Translations under genes and position numbers: made by a program
Notes under the pieces: model-generated
The model's input: only the letters and a program-made list of their open reading frames with translations
What the model was told of the DNA's origin: nothing
Databases searched by the model: none
Source: Bacterioplanes sanyensis
GTDB lineage: Bacteria; Pseudomonadota; Gammaproteobacteria; Pseudomonadales; Oceanobacteraceae
Length of the DNA stretch: 64,000 nt
Assembly (NCBI RefSeq): GCF_014652515.1
Contig: NZ_BMYY01000001.1
Coordinates: 62,001 to 126,000, forward strand
Direction of reading: 5' to 3'
Shown: piece by piece, positions 16,273 to 24,445 of the stretch
How positions within the stretch are numbered: position 1 is the first letter of the stretch
Layout: each line of letters begins with the position of its first letter

Positions 16273-16801
16273 GGCGTTTAGGTTCTCCGTGCCTTAGCAG
16301 GCCGCCTGAGTTGGCAATGGCTGTGCACGCAGGGGCTGCCCGGATGGCAGCACCAGCCAACATCCTGCCGGGATGCAGGCTGTTGGCGTTGCGGCGACTA
16401 CAGCATTGTTAACGAAGGAAGAACGGCCTGCGCAGCGCAAAGCAGGGAGTTCGCCTGCCCGGCATGAGGGATAAGATCCCTCAAGGAGGGCATAGGGTGT
16501 GGCGGAACTAAATACGAATCGGTAAAAAACTACCGTAACCATTCAAGGCACCACAGCCTTGGAGCATTGCGGCGACCACAGCATTGGCAACTCAGGAATC
16601 ACGGCCTGCGCAGCGCAAAGCAGGCTGAAAGCTATCTGCGTTGTTTCTGCTGCGTTGAAAAATTCAAAAAAATGCTCACTTACTGCAAGTAAGCTGCGCT
16701 TGTCGAGGGCGCCCCCGCTCACTTTTCGCCCAGCAGAAACTGCCTCGATGGACGTTTTCAGTTGCCCGCCCAGCGTAAGTGATAACCTCAGGAGGTCATG
16801 G
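16273..16801 (+). repeat. Island repeat, right copy R2 (two modules)
   Basis: Same order as R1: palindromic module a (to 16496), the shared linker (GGAACTAAATACGAATCGG...), then module b with CTTACTGCAAGTAAG. Module b here keeps more of the palindrome's end (16562-16625) than in R1. R1 and R2 are direct repeats bracketing the serine hydrolase. Confidence 0.87.
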
Positions 16802-16824
16802 GATTTAGCGGAAACAGCGGATAC

Positions 16825-16850
16825 GGGGTCAGAGCTTAAGCTCTGACCCC
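16825..16850. repeat. 26-bp perfect palindrome, copy 3
   Basis: Same GGGGTCAGAGCTT / AAGCTCTGACCCC palindrome. Its flanks (ATAC before, AGCTAA after) are the reverse complement of those of the left copies. It lies 15 bp from the end of the next gene and marks the right edge of the island. Confidence 0.85.
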
Positions 16851-16865
16851 AGCTAATTATCAAAA

Positions 16866-17759
16866 CTAACGGCTTGCGGCGGTTCGCCATGTTGGCCAGC
16901 GGGCAAAAATAATGACATTGCCCATCACCACCAGAGCAAAACCCAGCGCGGCCAAAGGCGTCCATTGATAGCCTTCGTACAGGGTCGATACGGTCAGGGC
17001 AACGGCGGGGAACATTACCGTGGCGTAGGCAGCGCGGTCTGCACCAATGCGCCCAACCAGCATTAAATATGCGGTAAAGCCGATGACGGTGCCGGGAATG
17101 GCGAGGTACAGCAGTGCGCCGATGTACGCCGGCTCGCTGCTAACGGTTAACGGCACACCTTGCACGGCAATGATCAGTGCCATTAAGCCAACGCCATAAA
17201 ACATGCTCCAAGCGTTGGTCGTCGGTGGCCTTAAGCCACGGCGTTGGTGGCGCACAGAAATCATGTTGCCACTGGAAAACAAATAGGTGCCCATGGCGCC
17301 CAAGCCGATGCCAAGTAAGGCGTGTTGATCAAAACCGTCGCCGGTCACCTCCGGCCAGAACAGGGTGGCGATGCCGGTCAGGCCGATGGTGGCGCCGGCC
17401 AGTGTTTTGATGCTGGGGTTAAGGCCAAACCATAAGCGGCTATTAACGACGTTCATCACTGTGGCCATGGAAAAAATCACCGACATCAAACCGCTGCTGA
17501 TGTAGCTGGTGGCGTTATAAATACAGAAAAAGTTAAGGCTAAACAGGCAGGCGCCCTGCAGCAGGCAAAAGCCGTGATCACGGGCGGTCATCGGTTGCAG
17601 TCGGCGCAACAGCAGCAGTACGGCAAACAGCACCACGGCGGCCAGGCTGAAGCGATACAAAATCGAGGCCTGAACCGCCACCTCGCCCAGCTGCAGCTTG
17701 ATGGCGATCCAGGTGGTTCCCCAAATGATGACAGTCATCACATACAATCCGGCGTTCAC
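16866..17759 (-). CDS. EamA-family (DMT) transporter
   Basis: 297 aa, ten predicted TM helices in two EamA halves; the N-terminal WGTTWIAIKLQLG signature is typical. Inner-membrane exporter of small metabolites such as amino acids; substrate unknown. GTG start with GGAG nine bases upstream. Divergent from the AraC-type regulator at 17934 with 174 bp between, so that regulator is its likely controller. Its last codons lie 15 bp from palindrome copy 3. Confidence 0.9.
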   Translation of the reverse strand: MNAGLYVMTVIIWGTTWIAIKLQLGEVAVQASILYRFSLAAVVLFAVLLLLRRLQPMTARDHGFCLLQGACLFSLNFFCIYNATSYISSGLMSVIFSMATVMNVVNSRLWFGLNPSIKTLAGATIGLTGIATLFWPEVTGDGFDQHALLGIGLGAMGTYLFSSGNMISVRHQRRGLRPPTTNAWSMFYGVGLMALIIAVQGVPLTVSSEPAYIGALLYLAIPGTVIGFTAYLMLVGRIGADRAAYATVMFPAVALTVSTLYEGYQWTPLAALGFALVVMGNVIIFARWPTWRTAASR

Positions 17760-17933
17760 AGGTTACGGCTCCTTCTGTGGTGGGCACAGGGTATGATGAC
17801 GGTTTGGGCGCAGCTTTTCTTGCATAAAGGTGCGGCTTTGTCAGATTCTTGCGCAATGGCTTTGCTGTGCAAAAAGATTGCTGCCATCAGTCGCTGGTAT
17901 TAGCATGTTTGGCTGGTATATGAGGGTGAGCGG

Positions 17934-18824
17934 GTGGCTACGACTTCTTCTGAAATACAGGTGTTTGACTGCTTAGCGCAGACTCAAGCCCAGCTGCAAC
18001 AGCAGGTCAGCCTGGGGAACGGCACCAAGGCCGCTATTTGGCAGCGTCAGGAAAGCGAGTTAACCCGCTACCAACGCCCCGGGCACCACACCCTCAGTTG
18101 CTATTTGACTGGCGGGCAGGGCATACGGCGTTTGTACGCTCAGCGCAGCCAAAGCGGTGGTGGGCCAGGGCGCATATGTCTGATGCCGAGTGAGCATGAC
18201 TCTAACTGGGAAGTGAATGGCCCTATTCAGTTTTTGCACTTGTATTTCTCCGATACCCAGCTGAGAGCGCTGGCGGAGAAAATACAAGACAAAGACATGG
18301 GCTCGCTGGCGCTGCAGGATCTGACCTTTATCGAAGACCGCTGGATCAGCCAATTGTGTCAGCAGCTGATCATGCCGCTGAATTGGCGCGACAATGCCGA
18401 TCAACTGGCGCTTGCCAGTGCCAGCGATATGTTGATGGTGCATTTGTTGAAGCACTATTGCCATGGCCATCGGCAGATGCAGTGGGAGGCTAGCCAAGGC
18501 GGGCTGGCGCCTTATGCGTTGCGCCGCATTCTCGACTACATCGACAGCTACCTAGAGCAGCCGTTAACCCTAGCCGAGCTGGCCGGGCAAATACAATTGA
18601 GCGAATATCACTTCGCCCGCCAGTTTAAGGTCAGTATGGGCACGCCGCCGCACCAATACGTGATGGCGCAGCGTTTACAGCGGGCGGCACAGCTGTTGCG
18701 GCAAACCGAATGGTCGCTGGCTGAGGTCGCACTGGCGTGTGGGTTTTCCAGTCAAAGCCATTTCAGCCAACGCTTTAAAGCCTACTTTTCCGTGTCGCCA
18801 CTGGCGTATCGCAAGGCACACTGA
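17934..18824 (+). CDS. AraC family transcriptional regulator
   Basis: 296 aa. N-terminal cupin-like sensing region (about 1-180) and a C-terminal AraC DNA-binding domain with LTLAELAGQIQLSEYHFARQ and LAEVALACGFSSQSHFSQRF, ending FSVSPLAYR. GTG start. Divergent to the EamA exporter gene; the pair is a common local regulator-exporter arrangement. Confidence 0.93.
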   Translation: MATTSSEIQVFDCLAQTQAQLQQQVSLGNGTKAAIWQRQESELTRYQRPGHHTLSCYLTGGQGIRRLYAQRSQSGGGPGRICLMPSEHDSNWEVNGPIQFLHLYFSDTQLRALAEKIQDKDMGSLALQDLTFIEDRWISQLCQQLIMPLNWRDNADQLALASASDMLMVHLLKHYCHGHRQMQWEASQGGLAPYALRRILDYIDSYLEQPLTLAELAGQIQLSEYHFARQFKVSMGTPPHQYVMAQRLQRAAQLLRQTEWSLAEVALACGFSSQSHFSQRFKAYFSVSPLAYRKAH

Positions 18825-18836
18825 GACGTTGGCGCC

Positions 18837-19730
18837 TCAGTGTGTTGGGTTCGATTCGTTATCGACCAAGTTGCTGTCGCTGGTCGTTGTGGTTTTGCTT
18901 TTGTCCTTTCTTTTCTCCATTTCTTTGTACCAATAGTCCAGCACTTCGTCGGTGAGCTTTTCTTCAATGCCCGCGGCTTCATGGGTAGGGCAGAAAATCG
19001 TGATATTAAATTGGTTCTTGCCCAGGTTGGTGGTGGTGACGCTGACACTGACATCCGGCCCAGATAGCGCCACTCCCATGCGACTCTCCAGCATGGCGTT
19101 GTAGCGCCTGGCAACGTCTTCAAATGGCTGGCAATACTCGCGCGCTCTTTCCTTAATGAAGGACTTAATGGGAATCAAATTGACGTGATCGGCATCGCGA
19201 ATGATCGAGAAGGTGTGGTTCACATAGCGGCGCATGTAGTTCAAGTTTTGCACGGTACCGGTCACAAACTGGTTGTTAGGAATAATCAAAGTGCGGCCTG
19301 TGTATGCATAGCTGCCGGATTCAATATCCACCTCCAGCAACTTGGTGGTCAGCCAGTCGCTGCTGGCCACTTCACCGTATTGGCCTTGCACCTTGATCCA
19401 ATCGCCAATGCTAAAGATGCGCGAACTGGCCTGATAAACAGCCCCTAAAAAGCACTGAATAAACTCACGCGTGGCAATGATCAGCGCCACCATAAAGGTA
19501 GCGATGGAGAGTGCGGCAAAGCGCAGCTCAGACAGCCAGATAATAATCAGCCCCACCACAATGGCGGTGGTGGTGATGTTGCGCGCCAGGTTGATCCAGC
19601 GCCGGTTGCTGCCTGACTCCGTGGTCGGGATTTTTAATAGGAACTTAACACTGGCCCAGCGCAGCAGCAGTGCCACCAGCAGAAAGGCGGCGGAGGCCAG
19701 GGCTTTGTATTCAAACGAAAACTCATTCAT
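18837..19730 (-). CDS. Small-conductance mechanosensitive channel (MscS family)
   Basis: About 297 aa. Hydrophobic helices at the N-terminus (about 8-25, 45-65, 70-90), then the MscS pore helix region (FIQCFLGAVYQ), the beta domain (GDWIKVQGQYGEVASSDWLTTKL, IIPNNQFVTGTVQN) and a cytosolic alpha/beta domain. The tail is Lys/Thr/Ser-rich. ATG at 19730 is chosen; a TTG at 19742 would add four residues. It would release solutes on hypo-osmotic shock. Convergent with the AraC gene (12 bp between stops). Confidence 0.92.
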   Translation of the reverse strand: MNEFSFEYKALASAAFLLVALLLRWASVKFLLKIPTTESGSNRRWINLARNITTTAIVVGLIIIWLSELRFAALSIATFMVALIIATREFIQCFLGAVYQASSRIFSIGDWIKVQGQYGEVASSDWLTTKLLEVDIESGSYAYTGRTLIIPNNQFVTGTVQNLNYMRRYVNHTFSIIRDADHVNLIPIKSFIKERAREYCQPFEDVARRYNAMLESRMGVALSGPDVSVSVTTTNLGKNQFNITIFCPTHEAAGIEEKLTDEVLDYWYKEMEKRKDKSKTTTTSDSNLVDNESNPTH

Positions 19731-20046
19731 CGCATTACTCAAATGTTACCGTGTCTTGAAAGGCGCGCATCATGCCGAGTTGGGTGGCCGCTGTGAAGCA
19801 AACGATTTTTATGCTGACGATAAAGAGTATAGAAGTTACCTCGGAATTTCTGATCCACTCGGTGCACGTTCTCGATTATGTTGAGGCGACTTGGCCTTGG
19901 GTGGGTAAAAGCCTGAAATTATCTGATGGTCGCATCTCGTTTCCGTTTTGATAGAGCCTTTATTTTGGGGTTACGTTGGGAGTTACGGGCTCACAGCATT
20001 GGCAAATACTGAGTAGCCGCTTTACTTGATGGTTGTGCACTTGCTG
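19731..20046. other. Intergenic region, possible 59-codon ORF
   Basis: About 315 bp between MscS and MarR genes. On the plus strand an ATG at 19772 opens 59 codons (MPSWVAAVKQ... to ISFPF, stop at 19951). The RBS is weak and no motif is recognised. I see no RNA structure. The ORF is a candidate only. Confidence 0.25.
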
Positions 20047-20538
20047 CTACTCATTCTCTAGCCGCGTGAGCCACTGGCGTAAAATATCATCCAATTGTTG
20101 CAGTTGCTGGGGGGGAAGCTGTTGCAGCAGTTGCCGCTCATTTTCTATATGCGCCTCAAAAGCTCGGTCGATCAGTTCTTGCCCTTGCTCGGTCAATTCA
20201 ACCAGCAGACTGCGTCTGTCTTGCGGGTCGGGAATGCGTCGAATATGCCCAGCCTGCTCCAGACGATTTAAACGATTGGTCATGGCGCCCGATGACAACA
20301 GCGCTGATTGCAACAGCGCCGTTGGGGTTAGCCGGTAAGGCGCGCCGCTGCGGCGCAGGGTCGCCAGCACATCAAACTCACCGCTATTGAGCCCTAGGCT
20401 GCGATGATGGGCGGCAATATTTTGCCCTAAGTATTGAGCCAGGCGCGAAATCCGTCCCAGTGGCCCGACGGGTGAGGCATCCACATCCGGACGTTCGCGG
20501 CGCCACTGCGCCAAAATAGTGTCTACGTGATCGGTCAT
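20047..20538 (-). CDS. MarR family transcriptional regulator
   Basis: 163 aa. Winged-helix core: GLNSGEFDVLATLRRSG, LTPTALLQSALLSSGAMTNRL and the wing DPQDRRSLLVELTEQG, with dimerisation helices at both ends. Start ATG with GGGAGA 7 nt upstream. Divergent from the EamA gene at 20739; three palindromic TATCTT/AAGATA elements lie between them, so it very likely represses itself and the exporter until a ligand binds. Confidence 0.95.
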   Translation of the reverse strand: MTDHVDTILAQWRRERPDVDASPVGPLGRISRLAQYLGQNIAAHHRSLGLNSGEFDVLATLRRSGAPYRLTPTALLQSALLSSGAMTNRLNRLEQAGHIRRIPDPQDRRSLLVELTEQGQELIDRAFEAHIENERQLLQQLPPQQLQQLDDILRQWLTRLENE

Positions 20539-20638
20539 ATCGTTGTTCTCCCTGCTCCGTAGCTTGTCTGGCCGCGCCAGAATCCCTCGCGGGTGTGGCG
20601 AGTGAGGGCGAGTGAGCGCGATTGAGTTTTTCTATCAA

Positions 20639-20714
20639 TATCTTCACATAAAGATAATTGCCTGTCTCGCTGCCATCATTTATCTTTATATAAAGATACT
20701 TTATCCAAAGATAA
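20639..20714. promoter_or_regulatory. MarR-type operators in the divergent promoter
   Basis: Three inverted repeats: TATCTTCACATAAAGATA (20639-20656), a perfect palindrome TATCTTTATATAAAGATA (20681-20698) and TTATCCAAAGATAA (20701-20714). The centres of the first two are 42 bp apart, about four helical turns. AT-rich sites in a GC-rich genome next to a MarR gene are its probable binding sites. Confidence 0.8.
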
Positions 20715-20738
20715 TTGCTAGAAGCTTAAGGAGTTCCT

Positions 20739-21599
20739 ATGCACACCGCCTGGAGTGCTGTTTTGGCACCACTGATGTGGGGCACAACCTACGCCGTCAC
20801 CCAGCGGTGGCTTTCTCATATCGACCCCATGTGGCTGGCGGCGCTGCGGATTCTAGTGCCGGGTATGGTGTTATTGCCCCTAGTTCCGCGCTGGGTCTGG
20901 CGTCAACGCTGGGCCGATGTGTTGCTGTTAAGTGTGCTGAACCTTGGGCTGTTTACCTTGCTGTTGTTTACGGCGATTCAGCGCTTGCCGGGTGGTATGG
21001 CCGCGACCTTGGTCTCCACCGTGCCCTTGCAGGTGTTGCTGCTGCGTTGGTTGACTGGCCAGTTTCCCGGGATGGCGCGGTTAGGCGCTGCTTTGTTAGG
21101 CACCTCTGGTGTGGCCCTGTTGGTGTGGCAAGCGCCACAACAGCCAGATTGGTTGGGGGTGATGGCGGCACTGCTGGCGGCTCACAGCATGGCTTGGGGC
21201 ATTTTGTTGGTACCGAGCAAAGGCCGTGGCATTGCCGCTTTGCCGCTGACGGCGGCACAACTGGTGGTGTCGGGCGGTCTGTTGCTGCTATTGGCATTGA
21301 TGGCGAATCGCCCTTGGCCAGCGTGGGATGTCGCTTCGGTGACGGCCATGCTATGGCTAGGCCCAGTGAGTGTGGGGGTGGGGTATTTTGTTTGGTTTCG
21401 AGCCATGGCAACCGTGGCGGTCGAGAAGTTGGCGTTTTTAGGCCTGATTAATCCGCTGGTCGCCGTCGCGGCAGGGCTGCTGTTAATGAATGAGCAGCTC
21501 AGTGCGCCGCAATGGCTGGGCATGGTGTTGGTGCTGGTCAGCGTAGTGTTGGCGCAGCGACTGCCGCTGCCTGAGTCTGCCCAGTTAAAGCCGGCATAG
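20739..21599 (+). CDS. EamA-family (DMT) transporter
   Basis: 286 aa, ten predicted TM helices, beginning PLMWGTTYAVTQRWL as in the EamA family. Inner-membrane exporter, substrate unknown. AAGGAG lies 5-6 nt before the ATG. Probably controlled by the divergent MarR regulator through the operators just upstream. Confidence 0.92.
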   Translation: MHTAWSAVLAPLMWGTTYAVTQRWLSHIDPMWLAALRILVPGMVLLPLVPRWVWRQRWADVLLLSVLNLGLFTLLLFTAIQRLPGGMAATLVSTVPLQVLLLRWLTGQFPGMARLGAALLGTSGVALLVWQAPQQPDWLGVMAALLAAHSMAWGILLVPSKGRGIAALPLTAAQLVVSGGLLLLLALMANRPWPAWDVASVTAMLWLGPVSVGVGYFVWFRAMATVAVEKLAFLGLINPLVAVAAGLLLMNEQLSAPQWLGMVLVLVSVVLAQRLPLPESAQLKPA

Positions 21600-21727
21600 C
21601 TGGCCTTGTTTTTGCTGGCATCCGATTATGCAGGATTTTACCGAGTGGGGCGCCATTAAATCGGCGCTTTCTCCGATGGAGTTGAATCCAACATTGAAGA
21701 AGTCAGAATATTGTCAGGGGAGAAGCT

Positions 21728-22177
21728 ATGGCCAACATTGGAAGCGTGGGTGCTGTGTTACGCAGTTTGCAAACCGCACAGGACGTCGGCAAAGCCATTC
21801 GCGAAGCCGGTTATGTGCTATCGCGCGATGATATGCGCCGCCAGCTGGCGGATTTATCCGGCTCTATTTCCGAAGCTAAGTTGCAGCTGACCTTGTTAAA
21901 AGAGGCCGTCGATGGCAAAGACGAAGAGCTACGCAAGCTGGAGCATACCCTCAGTTTTAAGCAGATTTTGCGTCGTCGCGGTGATGGCTATTACAAAACC
22001 CTAGAAGGCCGCCCTTACGGTCAGCCTTACTGTTCTTACTGCTGGGAGTCAGAGCACAAGGCCATTCACTTGCACAATAAAATCTTTAGCAAGGATGTAC
22101 GCCAGTGCCCACATTGCAAAAATGAATACCAAGCTGGGCGTACTCCCTATTTAGAGGCCGATCGGCTGGCTGTTTAG
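21728..22177 (+). CDS. Uncharacterised coiled-coil/zinc-ribbon protein
   Basis: 149 aa. Residues about 30-75 are predicted coiled coil (EAKLQLTLLKEAVDGKDEEL). The C-terminal half carries two CxxC pairs, CSYC and CPHC, separated by about 26 residues: a zinc ribbon. Good RBS (GGGAGA). No specific family or function recognised; neighbours are not informative. Confidence 0.75.
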   Translation: MANIGSVGAVLRSLQTAQDVGKAIREAGYVLSRDDMRRQLADLSGSISEAKLQLTLLKEAVDGKDEELRKLEHTLSFKQILRRRGDGYYKTLEGRPYGQPYCSYCWESEHKAIHLHNKIFSKDVRQCPHCKNEYQAGRTPYLEADRLAV

Positions 22178-22322
22178 CCGCGGTTTTGGGGCTCTGCACG
22201 GTTTGAGCCTCAGCCATAATACTGAGGTAGACATACCTAGCCTGGACAGTAGACTATGCGTCGCTGCCCGCGGCATTGACTGAGCTGCTTGGCGGGATCA
22301 GATTTACCGTGGAGCGCTGTTT

Positions 22323-23327
22323 ATGTTGCAAGGCTGGAAAGCCACAGTTCTAATGCTGGCAAGTATGCTGTTTGCCAGCACTGTGCAAGCCGATACGTCG
22401 TCACCCCCAGCGGTAGACGATGCAACCTTCAAAACTCGGCCGGAGGTGGTCGAAGTCATTGATGAGCAAGAGTTTCCAGATACCGTGCGTCAGCTGCCCA
22501 TGCTGATGAAAAAAATCCAAGTGGAGCGTGCAGCAGCAGATAACCCTTATGTTTTACTGCCGCACCGGCCTAATTATGTGATGCCTTTTACTTATCAGAC
22601 GCGCCCTAATGACCGCGAAGTTAAGCGTTTGCTGGATCGTGCTGGCAATGACGAAGCACGCTTGCAGGAAGAAGGCTTCGATCACGTTGAGGCGGTATTC
22701 CAGTTGAGTATCAAATATTTGCTGGCAGAAGGCTTGCTGGGCAAATTCAGCACCATTGAAGTGGGCTATACCAATCGTTCATTTTGGCAGGCGTATAACT
22801 CAGATATCTCCAAGCCCTTTCGCGAAACCAATCATGAACCTGAGTTGATGTTTAGTTGGCAGTTGCAGGATCAATGGCTGGAGCACGTTGGTGTATCGTT
22901 TAATCACCAGTCCAACGGTCAGACCAGCTCATTGTCGCGCAGTTGGAATCGTATTATTTTCGAAGGCGCCAAACTTTCGGGCAAAAATATCTGGTTCGGG
23001 CGGGCTTGGTGGCGCTGGCCAGAAGGCAAAGAAGGCGACCCTTTTGATCCTTCTGATAACGATAACCCAGATATCGACGATTATTTAGGCCACGGCGAGC
23101 TGCATTATTTACGCGTTATGGACGAGCATTCTTTTACCGTCATGATGCGTAATAATTTGCAGCGGAAAGAAAATCGCGGTGCGGTAGAAATCAGTTATAG
23201 CTTTCCTTTAACGCCGCGCATTAAAGGCTTTGTACAGTATTTTAACGGTTATGGTGAAAGCTTAATTGACTACAACGTGTATCAGGAACGCATCGGTTTT
23301 GGCATCAAATTAAGTGACTGGTTGTAA
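22323..23327 (+). CDS. pldA: Outer membrane phospholipase A1 (OMPLA)
   Basis: 334 aa with a signal peptide (cleavage after VQA near residue 23). It hydrolyses phospholipids misplaced in the outer leaflet. The catalytic motif NHQSNG gives His195 and Ser197, and Asn209 follows exactly 12 residues after the Ser, as for H142/S144/N156 of E. coli PldA. The C-terminal strand ending in an aromatic-rich GFGIKLSDWL fits a beta-barrel. An N-terminal extension of about 100 residues before the barrel is longer than in E. coli. The stop overlaps the next ATG (TAATG). Confidence 0.95.
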   Translation: MLQGWKATVLMLASMLFASTVQADTSSPPAVDDATFKTRPEVVEVIDEQEFPDTVRQLPMLMKKIQVERAAADNPYVLLPHRPNYVMPFTYQTRPNDREVKRLLDRAGNDEARLQEEGFDHVEAVFQLSIKYLLAEGLLGKFSTIEVGYTNRSFWQAYNSDISKPFRETNHEPELMFSWQLQDQWLEHVGVSFNHQSNGQTSSLSRSWNRIIFEGAKLSGKNIWFGRAWWRWPEGKEGDPFDPSDNDNPDIDDYLGHGELHYLRVMDEHSFTVMMRNNLQRKENRGAVEISYSFPLTPRIKGFVQYFNGYGESLIDYNVYQERIGFGIKLSDWL

Positions 23328-24445
23328 TGGTAAAACTTGGACTGATTATTAACCCGCTGGCCGGTATCGGCGGTGCAGTGGCATTAAAAGGCAGCGATGG
23401 TGAAGCCACCGTGGCTGAGGCGTTGGCGCGTGGCGCTGAAAAAAAAGCCGCCTTGCGAACACGGCTCGCATTAGAGCCGCTACGTGAACTGACAAGTCAG
23501 TGCCAGTGGCTAACCGCCCGTGGTGAAATGGGCGCTGATGTACTGCAGGCAATGGGCTTTCAGTATCAGTTGGTGGAAGGCTTCACACCGGCCGAGCCGA
23601 CCACGGCGGCAGACACTCAACAGCTGGCAGCACTGTTATTAGAGCACTCGGTTGATGCACTGGTGTTTGCTGGCGGTGACGGCACCGCGCGTGATGTGTG
23701 TCGTACTGTTGGCGAGCAGGTGCCGGTGCTGGGTATTCCCGCTGGGGTGAAAATTCACTCCGGCGTTTTTGGCATTACACCGCGCGCGTGCGGAGAAATA
23801 TTGCAGCGTTTTTTAACCGGTCAGCTGGTCGATATTCGCGAAGCGGAAGTGCGCGACCTAGACGAAGACGGCTATCGCGCGCAGCAGGTTCGCGCCAAGC
23901 ATTTTGGCGACATGCGGGTGCTGCAAACGGGTCAATTTGTGCAAGCGGTTAAGCAAGGTGGAGTAGAATCGCAGGAGCTGGTGCTGGCGGATATGGCCGC
24001 TGGCTACGTCAGTGACATGGAAGACGATGTACTGTATTTGATCGGCTCGGGCAAAACCACCCAAGCTGTTATGACCGAGCTGGGCCTTGAGGGCACCTTG
24101 TTGGGCGTGGATGCTGTGCTCGATGGCCAGCTGTTGGCACAGGATTTAACCGAGCAGGATGTTCAATATTGGCTACAGCGCTACCCCAAGCGGCGGGCGC
24201 TTATCAGTGCCATGGGTGGCCAAGGCCATATTTTTGGTCGCGGTAATCAACAGTTCAGTGCTGCTGTCATTCGCGCCATCGGAAAAGCGAACTTCGATGT
24301 CATGGCCACCAAAACCAAGCTGACCAGCTTGCAGGGGCGGCCATTAATCGTCGACAGTAGCGACCCAGAGCTTGATCAGGCTTGGAGCGGCAGCATCGAA
24401 GTCATCACTGGCTATCAGGACCGAGTGATCTACCCGGTAGCCTGA
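23327..24445 (+). CDS. ATP-NAD kinase family protein (COG3199-like)
   Basis: 372 aa. INPLAGIGG at the N-terminus and the GGDGTARD nucleotide-binding motif near 114-121 place it in the NAD kinase/diacylglycerol kinase fold, in the AcoX/COG3199 branch. Canonical NAD kinase is usually a separate gene, so this paralogue's substrate is uncertain. Translationally coupled to pldA by a TAATG overlap. The convergent chemotaxis gene ends at the next base. Confidence 0.9.
   Translation: MVKLGLIINPLAGIGGAVALKGSDGEATVAEALARGAEKKAALRTRLALEPLRELTSQCQWLTARGEMGADVLQAMGFQYQLVEGFTPAEPTTAADTQQLAALLLEHSVDALVFAGGDGTARDVCRTVGEQVPVLGIPAGVKIHSGVFGITPRACGEILQRFLTGQLVDIREAEVRDLDEDGYRAQQVRAKHFGDMRVLQTGQFVQAVKQGGVESQELVLADMAAGYVSDMEDDVLYLIGSGKTTQAVMTELGLEGTLLGVDAVLDGQLLAQDLTEQDVQYWLQRYPKRRALISAMGGQGHIFGRGNQQFSAAVIRAIGKANFDVMATKTKLTSLQGRPLIVDSSDPELDQAWSGSIEVITGYQDRVIYPVA

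Noticed and set aside
20612-21451. 279-codon open frame overlapping the EamA gene at 20739
   Set aside because: It is in another frame of the transporter; Gly/Val/Arg-rich composition shows it is a shadow. It also covers the MarR operators.
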